NCBI RefSeq assembly: GCF_009857835.1
Contig: NZ_WWCL01000002.1
Coordinates: 930,001 to 994,000 of the forward strand
DNA: 64,000 nucleotides
Source: Duganella fentianensis
Lineage (GTDB): Bacteria > Pseudomonadota > Gammaproteobacteria > Burkholderiales > Burkholderiaceae_D
Reading direction: 5' to 3'
Positions within the stretch are counted from its first letter, which is position 1. Each line of letters begins with the position of its first letter. The notes under the pieces are model-generated. The model had not been told where the DNA came from. It was given only the letters and a program-made list of their open reading frames with translations, and ran no database searches. Made by a program: the position numbers and the translations under genes. Below, in pieces: positions 16,906 to 24,817 of this stretch.

Positions 16906-18312
16906 ATGCTGCGATCCGGTATTGCCAAATTTGTGCCGCATCAGACTTTAGCGGTTTCCGATGGTGTAGCAGTTTTGGCCCGAAACTCTAGCGCTTGGGC
17001 GGTCATGTCGGACTGCGACTACGAATTGACCGTCCAGTTTCTTAAGCATGGTGTACGTATCGAGGAACTCTCCGCCGCGGAAAGCATCATAATAGAAAAG
17101 ATGTGGGACTGTGGTTTATTGTTAATCGATGCGCAACCCATTTCTTCATCTATTGCAAAGAAGACGAATGTTCCAAGCTCGCTGTTATTGAAAGTTACAG
17201 GTACCTGTAACTTTGCCTGCACCTATTGCTATGATTTTGAAAAAGATCGCTTCTCCAAACAATTAAGCGGGGAACGCGTTAAAGAAACTATCTCCTTTCT
17301 TTTAGATCAGCGCGATGATCTTACAATAACCTTTCACGGAGGCGAACCGCTATTGCGTTTCGGCCTGATTAAGGAGATTGTAGATTATGCCATGTTGCTG
17401 GCTAAAGAAAATAGGAAAATTGTTCGTTTCGCCATCCAGACAAATGGATCGCGATTCACGAAGGAGGTGATCGCCTTCTTGGAGGAGCATAGCTTTTCTA
17501 TTGGCATATCATTGGATGGCCCGGATGAGTCGTCCAATTCTCTACGAGTAGTTAGGAAGGGAAATAGCGCACTCGCGTGTTTCAAAGAACTGTTAAAAAA
17601 TCACGGTAAGTTTGCGCGTGAGCGATGCGGGCTACTGGCTGTGGTTTCCGCCGTTTCCTTACCAAGGATTCCAGATTTTGCTCGCTGGTTACAGATTGAA
17701 AAAGTACAGAGCTTATCATTCTCATTTTTGGATAATGCTGGCGCTGCTTTAACATCAGATAATAATAAATTATCGGTCGAGGAGGTGATTGGTCTCTTCA
17801 AAAAATTATTATTCATGATCGAGAACGGAGATATATGGGAGCTTGAATTAAAAAGCTTGTTAAGCAGAATTGATAATTTGAATCGACTTGTGCCTAAGGA
17901 TTTTTGCCATAAGGGACCGTGCGCAGCATCGGATGACTTTCTGGTGCTGGATGCCGAGGGAAGGTATAGAACGTGTGATTGCGTCTACGACAAATTTTTT
18001 GAGATGGGTGAGCCTGGGGCTGAAGCTAGGACGATCATGATCAATCCCGCGAGGAGTTTAGTCGAGGAACGTCATCACAGACTTGGTTCAGTTGGTCAAT
18101 GCAAGACTTGCCCTCTGTTTGGTCTCTGCGGAGGAACGTGCGTTGCAAAGGCAATTGCTTCCAACGGCGTTGCAGACTCGGTAGATCCAATTGAATGTGC
18201 AATTTCAAAATTCATCTATCCATTTATGATTGATGAGTATATGAAGCCTACGAGCAAGATTGTTGAATATTATCGTTATCATCAAGGGCGCCGGCAGGGA
18301 GCTTTGCAATGA
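16906..18312 (+). CDS. Radical SAM/SPASM peptide maturase
   Basis: 468-aa enzyme with a strong GGGGGAGGG ribosome-binding region. Residues about 1-80 form an N-terminal winged-helix-like part, plausibly peptide-binding. The radical SAM cluster motif CNFACTYC occupies 101-108, with HGGEPLL at 144-150 and AIQTNGSR and GISLDGPDE as later core strands. The C-terminal SPASM/Twitch region is rich in Cys (FCHKGPC, TCDCVYDKF, CKTCPLFGLCGGTC), enough for auxiliary 4Fe-4S clusters. Such enzymes crosslink or otherwise modify RiPP precursors. Codon use and A+T content differ from most of the window. It overlaps the next gene by 4 bases. The exact subfamily (GrrM-, XyeB- or other type) cannot be settled by eye. 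Confidence 0.88.
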   Translation: MLRSGIAKFVPHQTLAVSDGVAVLARNSSAWAVMSDCDYELTVQFLKHGVRIEELSAAESIIIEKMWDCGLLLIDAQPISSSIAKKTNVPSSLLLKVTGTCNFACTYCYDFEKDRFSKQLSGERVKETISFLLDQRDDLTITFHGGEPLLRFGLIKEIVDYAMLLAKENRKIVRFAIQTNGSRFTKEVIAFLEEHSFSIGISLDGPDESSNSLRVVRKGNSALACFKELLKNHGKFARERCGLLAVVSAVSLPRIPDFARWLQIEKVQSLSFSFLDNAGAALTSDNNKLSVEEVIGLFKKLLFMIENGDIWELELKSLLSRIDNLNRLVPKDFCHKGPCAASDDFLVLDAEGRYRTCDCVYDKFFEMGEPGAEARTIMINPARSLVEERHHRLGSVGQCKTCPLFGLCGGTCVAKAIASNGVADSVDPIECAISKFIYPFMIDEYMKPTSKIVEYYRYHQGRRQGALQ

Positions 18313-19064
18313 GCAATTGGCTCACCGAAATTCGATCGCAACACGACTCAGCTAAAAAATCCGAGCTTGCTCGCGGCTTCGCATCACAGGAAAAATTCTT
18401 GATGCGTAAAGCATACTGGTGTTATTGCAACTGTTTCCCGCCACCAGATCAAATACATTTTGAGAGATTTCAGGAAGATCAAATCAATGCGATATCAGAA
18501 TTTTATCTTTCTGCTGAAAAGACTTCGTTGCGCACCAATGATATTGGTTCACCGGATCGTCCGATGGCGAAACAATTATTTTTTAGCTGGCATTACCCAA
18601 GATTTCCCGAGTTTTTATTTTCATTATCCGAATACGGTTGTGTCGTACTTTTGGCGGATATGCCGCCCTGGTTAAATTTCCCGAAAGAGCATTGCATATT
18701 GTTTAGAAATGGTGCGAGAGAAACGAGAATGCTCATAAAAGCATTGAATGCGGGGGCACCAATATTTTTCATGCTGGACTATTGTTATGACGGAACTCGG
18801 TCGGTCGAAAGTGATTTCCTCGGTCAAAGATGTAAAACGCCAAGTGGCATAGTAGAGCTTGCGCTGAGGTACTCGTATTGCATAAATTTTATTCCTGCAA
18901 ACGTGAGCATTAGTGATGCTAATTTCGAGTCAGTTGCTCTGGAATCAAATGTAGGCAATGTAATTAACGCAATGAATAAGTGTATTGAGCAGGATTTGCT
19001 GAAAAATCCGACTTCATGGTTGCTATGGCCGTCATTAGATCGCCGGTGGGTCAATTATCGATAG
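18309..19064 (+). CDS. Divergent LpxL/HtrB-like acyltransferase, RiPP locus
   Basis: 251-aa protein whose second half resembles the lipid A acyltransferase (LPLAT) fold: CVVLLADMPPW after the first motif, FLGQRCKTPSGIVELALRY (170-188) followed by NFIPA as in the FFG..TPTG block, and the C-terminal NPTSWLLWPSLDRRW that recalls the PEQW-W-HRRW ending of LpxL. The catalytic His motif is altered: WHYPRFPEF places Glu101 six residues after His95 rather than the usual five. No N-terminal membrane anchor is visible. Being translationally coupled to the radical SAM gene suggests the peptide is acylated, which would be unusual; this is inference. It could also be degenerate. Confidence 0.55.
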   Translation: MSNWLTEIRSQHDSAKKSELARGFASQEKFLMRKAYWCYCNCFPPPDQIHFERFQEDQINAISEFYLSAEKTSLRTNDIGSPDRPMAKQLFFSWHYPRFPEFLFSLSEYGCVVLLADMPPWLNFPKEHCILFRNGARETRMLIKALNAGAPIFFMLDYCYDGTRSVESDFLGQRCKTPSGIVELALRYSYCINFIPANVSISDANFESVALESNVGNVINAMNKCIEQDLLKNPTSWLLWPSLDRRWVNYR

Positions 19065-19108
19065 TGTTTGGAGCGTATATAGGTCGCATAACAGTCTGAA
19101 CATCTATA

Positions 19109-19136
19109 ATTTCGCATAATTTATAGTTTGCTAATC
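19109..19136 (+). other. attL: hybrid Xer recombination site
   Basis: XerC arm ATTTCGCATAA (19109-19119) and central TTTATA (19120-19125) are identical to the dif site at 30118. The second arm, GTTTGCTAATC (19126-19136), differs and is presumably the phage-derived XerD arm. This is what integration at dif leaves at the left junction. Confidence 0.82.
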
Positions 19137-19146
19137 CGGCCTTTTA

Positions 19147-19488
19147 CTACCTATTGGCGCATGAAACAGAGGCTACATGCGGGCCGTAGCCCAATAGGAG
19201 GTTACGAAAAGACTCGGAAAATTTTTCCATCATACCCATCATTCCAGTCCATGCAGATCGGGCTTCTGGGGACTTTGCGCGTTCGATATGCATATCGACA
19301 AGAACGCGCCATGCTTCCAATCCGCACAAGGATGCAACGCGCATAGCCACTTCATCGCTAAATACATCAGCGTTCTTGCGGTAGCGGCTAAGTTGCTGTT
19401 TTGATAGGCCAAGCGGGCCTTGCAAAGCGTAGTCTGACGGTAAATTCAGTTCGCCTCGGACTTTATCGAGGTATTCAGATGGTTTCAA
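19147..19488 (-). CDS. Phage repressor-like HTH protein (DUF3693-like)
   Basis: The TTG at 19488 is taken as start because GAGGAG (complement of 19495-19500) lies six bases upstream; a longer frame to 19548 would run through that site and operator sequence. The 113-aa product carries a YdaS/DUF3693-type helix-turn-helix (YALQGPLGLSKQQLSRYRKN) and continues with DVFSDEVAMRVASLCGLEAW, as in small regulators of filamentous and other small phages. It is transcribed opposite to the early genes, with three operator-like dyads between them, so it probably keeps the prophage silent. Confidence 0.72.
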   Translation of the reverse strand: MKPSEYLDKVRGELNLPSDYALQGPLGLSKQQLSRYRKNADVFSDEVAMRVASLCGLEAWRVLVDMHIERAKSPEARSAWTGMMGMMEKFSESFRNLLLGYGPHVASVSCANR

Positions 19489-19548
19489 AGTGCTCTCCTC
19501 AGGGCGTGGACCGCGTAGAAAAAACGGTATAGCGGAAGGGTAGTCCAT

Positions 19549-19605
19549 AGTCTACAGATTCGCAACCAGTCCATAATCTGTTGACTCGTCCATAGTCGAT
19601 AGACT
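19549..19605. promoter_or_regulatory. Three operator-like 12-bp elements
   Basis: AGTCTACAGATT (19549-19560), AATCTGTTGACT (19575-19586, the inverted form AGTCAACAGATT) and AGTCGATAGACT (19594-19605) share the consensus AGTCnAyAGAyT and are each close to a dyad. Each is preceded by or contains CATArTC. They lie between the repressor and the early genes, the last two overlapping the rightward promoter. Confidence 0.6.
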
Positions 19606-19610
19606 ATATT
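19581..19610 (+). promoter_or_regulatory. Rightward early promoter of the prophage
   Basis: TTGACT (19581-19586), an 18-base spacer and TATATT (19605-19610) form a near-consensus sigma-70 promoter. Operator-like elements two and three overlap it, so repressor binding would block polymerase. The first early gene begins at 19724. Confidence 0.6.
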
Positions 19611-19723
19611 CCTCTCGTCGGGCGGATTTTCTCCGCCCTCCTCAGGCAAAACGCGCAATGCGAACCGCCCGACATACCGCCTGAGGGGTAACAAGTTACG
19701 GAAAACAGCCTGAGGAGGTCGTA

Positions 19724-19942
19724 ATGTCTGAAGCAAATTCTTACAAAGATTGCAATTCGCTTACTTTTACTTTCACGCAGGAAGAGGTACACGCGCTGGC
19801 GGGGGCAATGCTTGCCGGGGCTGTAAAGATCAGTGCTCAAGCATGTTCAGCCCTGAGGGAAGGCGACGAGGGCAAGGCAAACAGACTTCTCGATATGGGC
19901 GATGTGTTCATGTCGGCACATGAAAAGCTGGTGCGCCAATGA
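19724..19942 (+). CDS. Small phage early protein
   Basis: 72-aa acidic helical protein with a strong GAGGAGG ribosome-binding site. Not recognised. First gene after the early promoter; its stop overlaps the next start (ATGA). Two Cys, no membrane segment. Confidence 0.7.
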   Translation: MSEANSYKDCNSLTFTFTQEEVHALAGAMLAGAVKISAQACSALREGDEGKANRLLDMGDVFMSAHEKLVRQ

Positions 19943-20091
19943 GCCGCGCCGCCCATTGGAAGCGCATAGGCACGCCAGCGCGTGAGGCGCGTCTGGCCGC
20001 GTTCGCTGAAAACCTGTTGGCCTGCATCGCCAGCGCCGCGCTGATCGCGCTGCCTGCCGTGCTGGATGCCGCTGGCTGGCTGCGGGGCTGA
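19939..20091 (+). CDS. Short phage membrane protein
   Basis: 50-aa product from an ATG that overlaps the previous stop by 4 bases. A basic N-terminus (RAAHWKRIG) is followed by one hydrophobic helix (LLACIASAALIALPAVL). Not recognised; coupling to neighbours and tight spacing support it being a gene. Confidence 0.55.
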   Translation: MSRAAHWKRIGTPAREARLAAFAENLLACIASAALIALPAVLDAAGWLRG

Positions 20092-20093
20092 TC

Positions 20094-20357
20094 GTGCGCC
20101 ACGCTGACGACACCATTACCGGCGAACTGCCCGGCATTAAGCCACTTCCAGCGCCGCGCAAACCGCGTGCGAAAAAGTACGCCACGCTGGCCGAAAAACA
20201 GGCCGCATACCGCGCCCGCAAGGGCGTTACCGCCATCACTGTGACGCTACCTGATGCGCTGGCCGCTGAGTTCAAGCAGTGGCTGGCCGCAAAGGGCAAG
20301 ACTGCATCGCCAGTGATCGAAAAGCTGATACAGACGCAACTCTTACGGAAGCGCTGA
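20094..20357 (+). CDS. Ribbon-helix-helix-like phage protein
   Basis: 87 aa from a GTG two bases after the previous stop. The first half is basic and Pro-rich (PAPRKPRAKKYATLAEKQAA). The second half (AITVTLPDALAAEFKQWLA followed by SPVIEKLIQ) has the strand-helix-helix pattern of MetJ/Arc-type DNA-binding proteins. It is likely a regulator of phage transcription or copy number; target unknown. Confidence 0.65.
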   Translation: MRHADDTITGELPGIKPLPAPRKPRAKKYATLAEKQAAYRARKGVTAITVTLPDALAAEFKQWLAAKGKTASPVIEKLIQTQLLRKR

Positions 20358-20359
20358 CT

Positions 20360-20539
20360 ATGACTGATAACGTTCTGTATGTAGATTTTCGGCCTGTGCC
20401 AATGCTGCCAAAGCCACATTTGGTCTTTTCGTTTGGTTTGTGGTGGTGCTTCCCTTCCATGGGGGCGTCGGTCTGCTACGTTGGCATTACGCCTGCTGAC
20501 GCATATAAAAATATGTGCTTCGAGCGGGGCTGGCAATGA
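20360..20539 (+). CDS. Small phage protein of unknown function
   Basis: 59 aa starting MTDNVLYVDF at 20360, two bases after the previous stop. It is aromatic-rich (FSFGLWWCFPSM) and ends in an ATGA overlap with the next gene. Not recognised. Confidence 0.6.
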   Translation: MTDNVLYVDFRPVPMLPKPHLVFSFGLWWCFPSMGASVCYVGITPADAYKNMCFERGWQ

Positions 20540-20994
20540 AAACCCTGTCCCCTGAACTGGCGGCGGTGGCCGCTGCCGCTTACCCTCTGCTCAATCCTGC
20601 CGAACTGGCGACAAAAGCCATGTGCGACCAGATCGCGGCGGCGACGGCGCATATCAAGACGGTGCCGCGTGAGTTGCGCATGGAGCGCGGCGCGGAGGCG
20701 GTGGCGGCGGTGGCATCGCTGGCCGATATGGAAGCGGTGCGGGCCAAGTTCTGGCATGACGCGCCGTTGCCTGCCCGCATGGTGGCCTGCATGGCCGCTG
20801 GCATCAAGAAAGAACGGGCAGGGGACAACCTGAACACGTTCAATTGCCTAGAGCGTGGCCGCGTGCATGTGGCCCTGCAAAAGCTCTGTATCCAGCTGAC
20901 GCAGATTCAGCGCTGCATGACGGGCGGCGCAATGCCTGCTGGCCGTGCCGCTGGTGCGCTGGACCATGGCGCAGGCATCGCGGGGCTGCACTGA
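20536..20994 (+). CDS. Phage protein upstream of the replication gene
   Basis: 152-aa, Ala-rich helical protein from the ATG at 20536, overlapping the previous stop by 4 bases and the replication gene start by 1. No motif recognised. The close coupling suggests a role in replication or its control (inference). Confidence 0.65.
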   Translation: MKTLSPELAAVAAAAYPLLNPAELATKAMCDQIAAATAHIKTVPRELRMERGAEAVAAVASLADMEAVRAKFWHDAPLPARMVACMAAGIKKERAGDNLNTFNCLERGRVHVALQKLCIQLTQIQRCMTGGAMPAGRAAGALDHGAGIAGLH

Positions 20995-22796
20995 TGATTC
21001 CGTTTGATTGGGTTGAACCAGCGCCGCCAGTCCTGCGGGGCGTGCCGCGCCGCATGGCCCGCGCCGTCGAAAAGTCGTTCGGCATCGCGTCCCCGAAAAA
21101 TGAAATGATCGAGGCGCTTGCGTGGGACGATCAGCGGGTGCCGCTGGCGATTGATGGCGTTCAGGTGGGGGAGGGTGCGCTACACCATGCGGCGGAAGCG
21201 GCGGCGCGTGAGTGCTACGCCATCTGCGGGCGCGTCAAAACGGCTGAGGCCGTGCTGATCGCTATTGGCATGGTATGCCGTCGCCGTGGCGTGCCGCTGC
21301 CGCGTGGCCGCGAACTGGCCGAAGTGATCGCCCGCGCCGTGGATAAGGGCTGGTGGCTGCGCCAGATTCGCACCGAATGGAAGCGCCGCTTCGAGCATGT
21401 GTCGATCATGCTCGGCCTGACCTACGTGAAAACCGATCCGTACATCAGCCGCGAAGTGGCGATGGTGCAGGCGGCCCGCAATCGTGAGAACGAGGAACTG
21501 CTGGCCAGCTGCACGGCCACAAACGAGAACGGCCAGACCTACACGCTGGCCGAACTGGCCGCGCTCGGCATGGGGAACAAAACCCTGCGCCGGGGCGAAC
21601 TCATGACGCGCATTCGGGGCTTTGAAGAAATCGCTAGCGACATGCGCCATGTAGGCATGTTCTGGACGATTACCTGCCCGTCGAAGTTCCACAGCGTGGG
21701 CGGCACAAACGCGAAGTATCAAAAGGCGGGCTGTCCTACGCCACGCGATGCGCAGGCCTATCTCGTGGCCGTTTGGGCGCGTATGCGTGCCGCCCTGCAC
21801 CGGCAGGGTATCCAGCCGTACGGCTTCCGCATCGCTGAACCTCATACGGATGGTTGCCCGCATTGGCACATGCTGCTCTTCGTCGCGCCTGAACACGCTG
21901 AGGCCATGAATGCAGTGATCCGTGCCTATGCGCTGGAAGAGGACGGCGACGAGGACGGCGCGGCCCGCAATCGCTGCAAGCTGGTCCAGATCGAGGCGGG
22001 CAAGGGCACGGCGGCGGGCTACATCGCAAAGTACGTCGCCAAAAATATCGATGGCTTCGGCGTCGGGGATCACAAAACCAAAGAGAACGGAACAACCTAT
22101 GTCATTGCGCCAGATGTATTCGGGAATATGGAAATTAGCGCATCACAGCGCGTCACTTACTGGTCGCAGGTTTGGGGGATACGACAATTTCAACAGATCG
22201 GTGGCGCACCTGTGGGCGTATGGCGAGAACTGCGCCGCGTACAGGTTGAAGCTGTTGCGAATGCGCCGGAAGCGGTGCGGGCTGCGCACGCCGCATGTCA
22301 GAAAATCGAATCGGACGATCCTGTAATAGCAAAGCAGGCTAGCTTTGCCGACTATATGAAGGCGCAAGGCGGCGCTACGGTGGGCCGTGACGCCGCAATC
22401 AAGATAGCTAACAAGCTGGTAAGCATCACGGGCCGTTACGCGACGTATGAGGCTAAAAAGCCGGTTGGTGTGTACGCCTCGGCGCAGCCTGATGCGGTTT
22501 ATGAGGGTGTGCATTACCGCTGGGAGATATCGCGTCGGGGTGAGTCGTCGGGGGTGGCCTTTGCTGTTCCTCGGACTGGTGTAAATAACTGTACGGATGG
22601 CGCAGTCAAGCGGCCATTCTGGGAGGGTGCTAAGGCGTCGTCGGCGGATCGTGGCGCTGATTGGGAATACCGGAAAAATCGCCCGGTGAGCCCTGCACCT
22701 GAAATTGTGGCGATGTACGAGAAATACCGTCAGCGGCATGACGGTGAGCCGTCCGCGCATCTGGCCTATCTGATGAAGAAATACCCAAGGGAGTAA
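20994..22796 (+). CDS. HUH replication initiator (phage gene A type)
   Basis: 600-aa rolling-circle replication endonuclease. The ATG at 20994 overlaps the previous stop; the longer open frame upstream lies over the preceding gene. The metal-binding HUH motif is CPHWHMLLF (His290, His292), and the two candidate catalytic tyrosines are Tyr343 and Tyr347 in GYIAKYVAKNI, the Tyr-x3-Tyr of phiX174/P2 gene A proteins. An upstream block FWTITCPSKFH corresponds to motif 1. PM2 replicates with a protein of this superfamily (P12), which fits the capsid genes downstream. The nick site (origin) was not located. Confidence 0.9.
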   Translation: MIPFDWVEPAPPVLRGVPRRMARAVEKSFGIASPKNEMIEALAWDDQRVPLAIDGVQVGEGALHHAAEAAARECYAICGRVKTAEAVLIAIGMVCRRRGVPLPRGRELAEVIARAVDKGWWLRQIRTEWKRRFEHVSIMLGLTYVKTDPYISREVAMVQAARNRENEELLASCTATNENGQTYTLAELAALGMGNKTLRRGELMTRIRGFEEIASDMRHVGMFWTITCPSKFHSVGGTNAKYQKAGCPTPRDAQAYLVAVWARMRAALHRQGIQPYGFRIAEPHTDGCPHWHMLLFVAPEHAEAMNAVIRAYALEEDGDEDGAARNRCKLVQIEAGKGTAAGYIAKYVAKNIDGFGVGDHKTKENGTTYVIAPDVFGNMEISASQRVTYWSQVWGIRQFQQIGGAPVGVWRELRRVQVEAVANAPEAVRAAHAACQKIESDDPVIAKQASFADYMKAQGGATVGRDAAIKIANKLVSITGRYATYEAKKPVGVYASAQPDAVYEGVHYRWEISRRGESSGVAFAVPRTGVNNCTDGAVKRPFWEGAKASSADRGADWEYRKNRPVSPAPEIVAMYEKYRQRHDGEPSAHLAYLMKKYPRE

Positions 22797-22798
22797 CC

Positions 22799-22942
22799 AT
22801 GTACGAAAAAATCAAGGCGGCGCTCAAGCTGGCGGTGTTCCTGCCGCCTAGCGTCAAGGCGTTGCTGCTTGAGATCGGTGAGGAGTTAGACCGCCTTCGC
22901 GCCGAAGTGGATTCTATGCGGTCAAAAATCGAAAAGGAGTAA
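22799..22942 (+). CDS. Short coiled-coil phage protein
   Basis: 47 aa, two bases after the replication gene and with a ribosome-binding site inside its end (GGGAGTAACC). A heptad-like C-terminal helix (EELDRLRAEVDSMRSKIEKE) predicts a coiled coil. Not recognised. Confidence 0.6.
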   Translation: MYEKIKAALKLAVFLPPSVKALLLEIGEELDRLRAEVDSMRSKIEKE

Positions 22943-22948
22943 CAAACT

Positions 22949-23125
22949 ATGTTTCAAGTAATGCAGGGTGTAATCGTGACCAATGAGGCGTTGGAGCATC
23001 ATGGTCAGGCGGGCTATGTGACCAAAGCGGTGGACGAATACGATAAGACCAGCAAGGTGCTGGTGCGAATGGACTCGGACAACGAAGAGTACGAGTTCGA
23101 TCAAACCGATATTCGGGCGCTGTAA
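22949..23125 (+). CDS. Small acidic phage protein
   Basis: 58 aa, six bases after the previous stop, with AAGGAG upstream. Reads as a small beta protein (VLVRMDSDNEEYEFDQTDI), not recognised. Confidence 0.6.
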   Translation: MFQVMQGVIVTNEALEHHGQAGYVTKAVDEYDKTSKVLVRMDSDNEEYEFDQTDIRAL

Positions 23126-23129
23126 GACT

Positions 23130-23459
23130 ATGGCCGCAGTCAAAATCAAGTTAGGCCGCATCGCTTGCCCATGCTGCGGCCATTCGATCCTGCTGAAAAA
23201 AAACGAGGCCGGGACGCTGACAATTCAGTGTGACGAGTGCGACGTTTCAGCGTTCGCCAAAAAGGGAACGGCGGCGGCGGCTAAGTGGTCGGCGCAACTG
23301 CCTAGGTCAGCGCCTGAAAGCGTGCCTAAGGCAAGCTCTCAGGAGCCTGCCGAAGAGCCTGAAAAAGCGCCGCAGGAGCCAGCGCCTAAGCCGGTGCCTA
23401 GAATCTTGCCTAAGGCATCGCCGTTTGATGTTCTGGGCAGTTTTGGTAAGGGGGCGTGA
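23130..23459 (+). CDS. Zinc-ribbon phage protein with Pro/Glu/Lys tail
   Basis: 109 aa. Residues about 10-40 hold two Cys pairs (ACPCCGHS and QCDECDVS) that form a probable zinc ribbon. The rest is a disordered Pro-Glu-Lys-Ala tail. It may bind nucleic acid; the role in the phage is unknown. It overlaps the next gene by one base. Confidence 0.65.
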   Translation: MAAVKIKLGRIACPCCGHSILLKKNEAGTLTIQCDECDVSAFAKKGTAAAAKWSAQLPRSAPESVPKASSQEPAEEPEKAPQEPAPKPVPRILPKASPFDVLGSFGKGA

Positions 23460-23956
23460 TGAGTGCTGAACTGCAAGCGCTGGCGATGCAAGCCAGCCAA
23501 ATAGACGGCGAACAGGCGGCGGCATCGCCTGAGGCCATACAGGCGGCGCAGGAAGAGCAGGCGGCTATGGGGCTGGCTGAACAGAATGCGGGCGCTGTGG
23601 CGATGATTCTGGGCACTGCTGTGCCGATCCTGAGCAAGCTCTATCCTTCGCTGGCCGATGTCTATACAGAGGATGCATGTCAGTCCATCGTGGCGTCGGT
23701 GTCACCGGTTCTGGCAAAGCATGGTGTAGACCTGTCGCAGTGGGGAGGGGCGTACAAGGAAGAAATCGGCGCGGCCATGGTGTGCGTGCCTATCGCATGG
23801 GCGACGGTGCAGGCCGTCAAGCATGACGTTGAGGCGCGGGAGGCGGCTAAACAGCCGCAGGCCATCGGCCAGCAAAAGACGGCGGCACAGCAAAGGGCGC
23901 TAGTGCCAGGCGATTACGGGTATGTGGAACCAGATGCAAACCAATCAATCCAATAG
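23459..23956 (+). CDS. Phage protein of unknown function upstream of the packaging ATPase
   Basis: 165 aa from the ATG at 23459 (overlapping the previous TGA). An Ala/Gln/Glu-rich helical N-terminus is followed by AVAMILGTAVPILSKLYPSL, then a hydrophobic AAMVCVPIAWATVQAV, possibly membrane-associated. Overlaps the ATPase gene by about 35 bases. A virion or assembly protein by position. Confidence 0.6.
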   Translation: MSAELQALAMQASQIDGEQAAASPEAIQAAQEEQAAMGLAEQNAGAVAMILGTAVPILSKLYPSLADVYTEDACQSIVASVSPVLAKHGVDLSQWGGAYKEEIGAAMVCVPIAWATVQAVKHDVEAREAAKQPQAIGQQKTAAQQRALVPGDYGYVEPDANQSIQ

Positions 23957-24554
23957 CGCCGATGTCATCGCGGTAATCGGCGCGACGGGTTCGGGAAAGG
24001 GCGTATACATAAAAAACTACGCTTTGAAGAAATCCGATAAGCGCCTGCTGATCTGGGATTACATGCGGGAGTATGGCTCCTTTGTGGACCTGTCCACAGA
24101 GGCGCTTGCGCCAGTTATACAGTCCATGACCGCGCAGCAGTTTAGAACGGCGTTCCTGCCGTCGTTTGATGACAAGGTACGCAAACAGCAGTTCGATCTG
24201 TTTTGCAAGGCGGCTGTGCACGCCGGAAACCTGCGGCTGGTGGTGGAAGAACTGGCGTTTGTTACGTCGCCATCCTTCGCGCCTGCTGGCTGGAAAATGG
24301 TTTCATCCGTGGGGCGGCATAAGGGGTTGCGAGTCATCGGTGCCAGCCAGCGGCCCGCGCAGGTCGACAAAGCATTCTGGTCAAACTGCACCGAAATTCA
24401 TTGCGGCTTCCTGAATTACGAGGCGGATCAAAAAGTGATGGCGCAAGTGTTAGGCGTAACAATCTCCGATATACAGGGGCTTGAGCCGTTGCAGTACATA
24501 CACAAAAACGTACGAACAAAAAAAATAACCATGGGGCGGGTCAAGGTTCCTTAG
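23922..24554 (+). CDS. Genome-packaging ATPase (PM2 P9/A32-like)
   Basis: 210-aa P-loop NTPase of the FtsK/HerA superfamily. Walker A is GATGSGKG at 20-27, Walker B LRLVVEE at 104-110, followed by an Arg/Gln sensor region (GASQRPAQVD). Size and motifs match the DNA-packaging ATPases of internal-membrane phages, which push DNA into preformed capsids. ATG 23934 in the same frame is an alternative start. It lies a few hundred bases before the capsid gene, as in PM2 and PRD1-type genomes. Confidence 0.85.
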   Translation: MWNQMQTNQSNSADVIAVIGATGSGKGVYIKNYALKKSDKRLLIWDYMREYGSFVDLSTEALAPVIQSMTAQQFRTAFLPSFDDKVRKQQFDLFCKAAVHAGNLRLVVEELAFVTSPSFAPAGWKMVSSVGRHKGLRVIGASQRPAQVDKAFWSNCTEIHCGFLNYEADQKVMAQVLGVTISDIQGLEPLQYIHKNVRTKKITMGRVKVP

Positions 24555-24601
24555 GGAGCGTGCCTAAGGCACGAATTTTGTGTGGCAGTCGCAGAAAAAC
24601 G

Positions 24602-24636
24602 AAAGTGGGTTCGTCTTACCGAACTCACTTTTTTTT
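24602..24636 (+). terminator. Rho-independent terminator between packaging ATPase and capsid genes
   Basis: A 12-bp stem (24602-24613 with 24620-24631, one G-U pair), loop TCTTAC, followed by an eight-T run (24629-24636). It separates the early/packaging block from the structural block, so the capsid genes need read-through, antitermination or their own promoter. Confidence 0.82.
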
Positions 24637-24648
24637 ATGGGACTGAAT

Positions 24649-24807
24649 ATGTCGCAAACCGAAATGACCAAACTGGCTATGGCTCTGGGCCTGTGCTACG
24701 CCGCATACAAATTCGTCGGCAATCCGCTGGTAAAAGCTGCCGCCGTGAGCGTGGGCGCTGTCATCGTCGCCCGCAAAGCGCCGATCCTGTCTAACGTGAT
24801 GGCTTAA
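24649..24807 (+). CDS. Small phage membrane protein
   Basis: 52 aa from ATG 24649 (ATG 24637 possible). One or two hydrophobic helices (LAMALGLCYAAYKFVG; KAAAVSVGAVIVAR). A virion-membrane component by position just before the capsid gene. Confidence 0.6.
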   Translation: MSQTEMTKLAMALGLCYAAYKFVGNPLVKAAAVSVGAVIVARKAPILSNVMA

Positions 24808-24817
24808 GGGGTACGCA

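Noticed and set aside
23323..24571. TGCCTAAGGCA inverted repeat at 23323, 23407 and 24561 as a phage DNA element
   Set aside because: Two copies are simply Pro-Lys-Ala codons in the tail of the zinc-ribbon protein; only the third is intergenic and it may be a weak hairpin.
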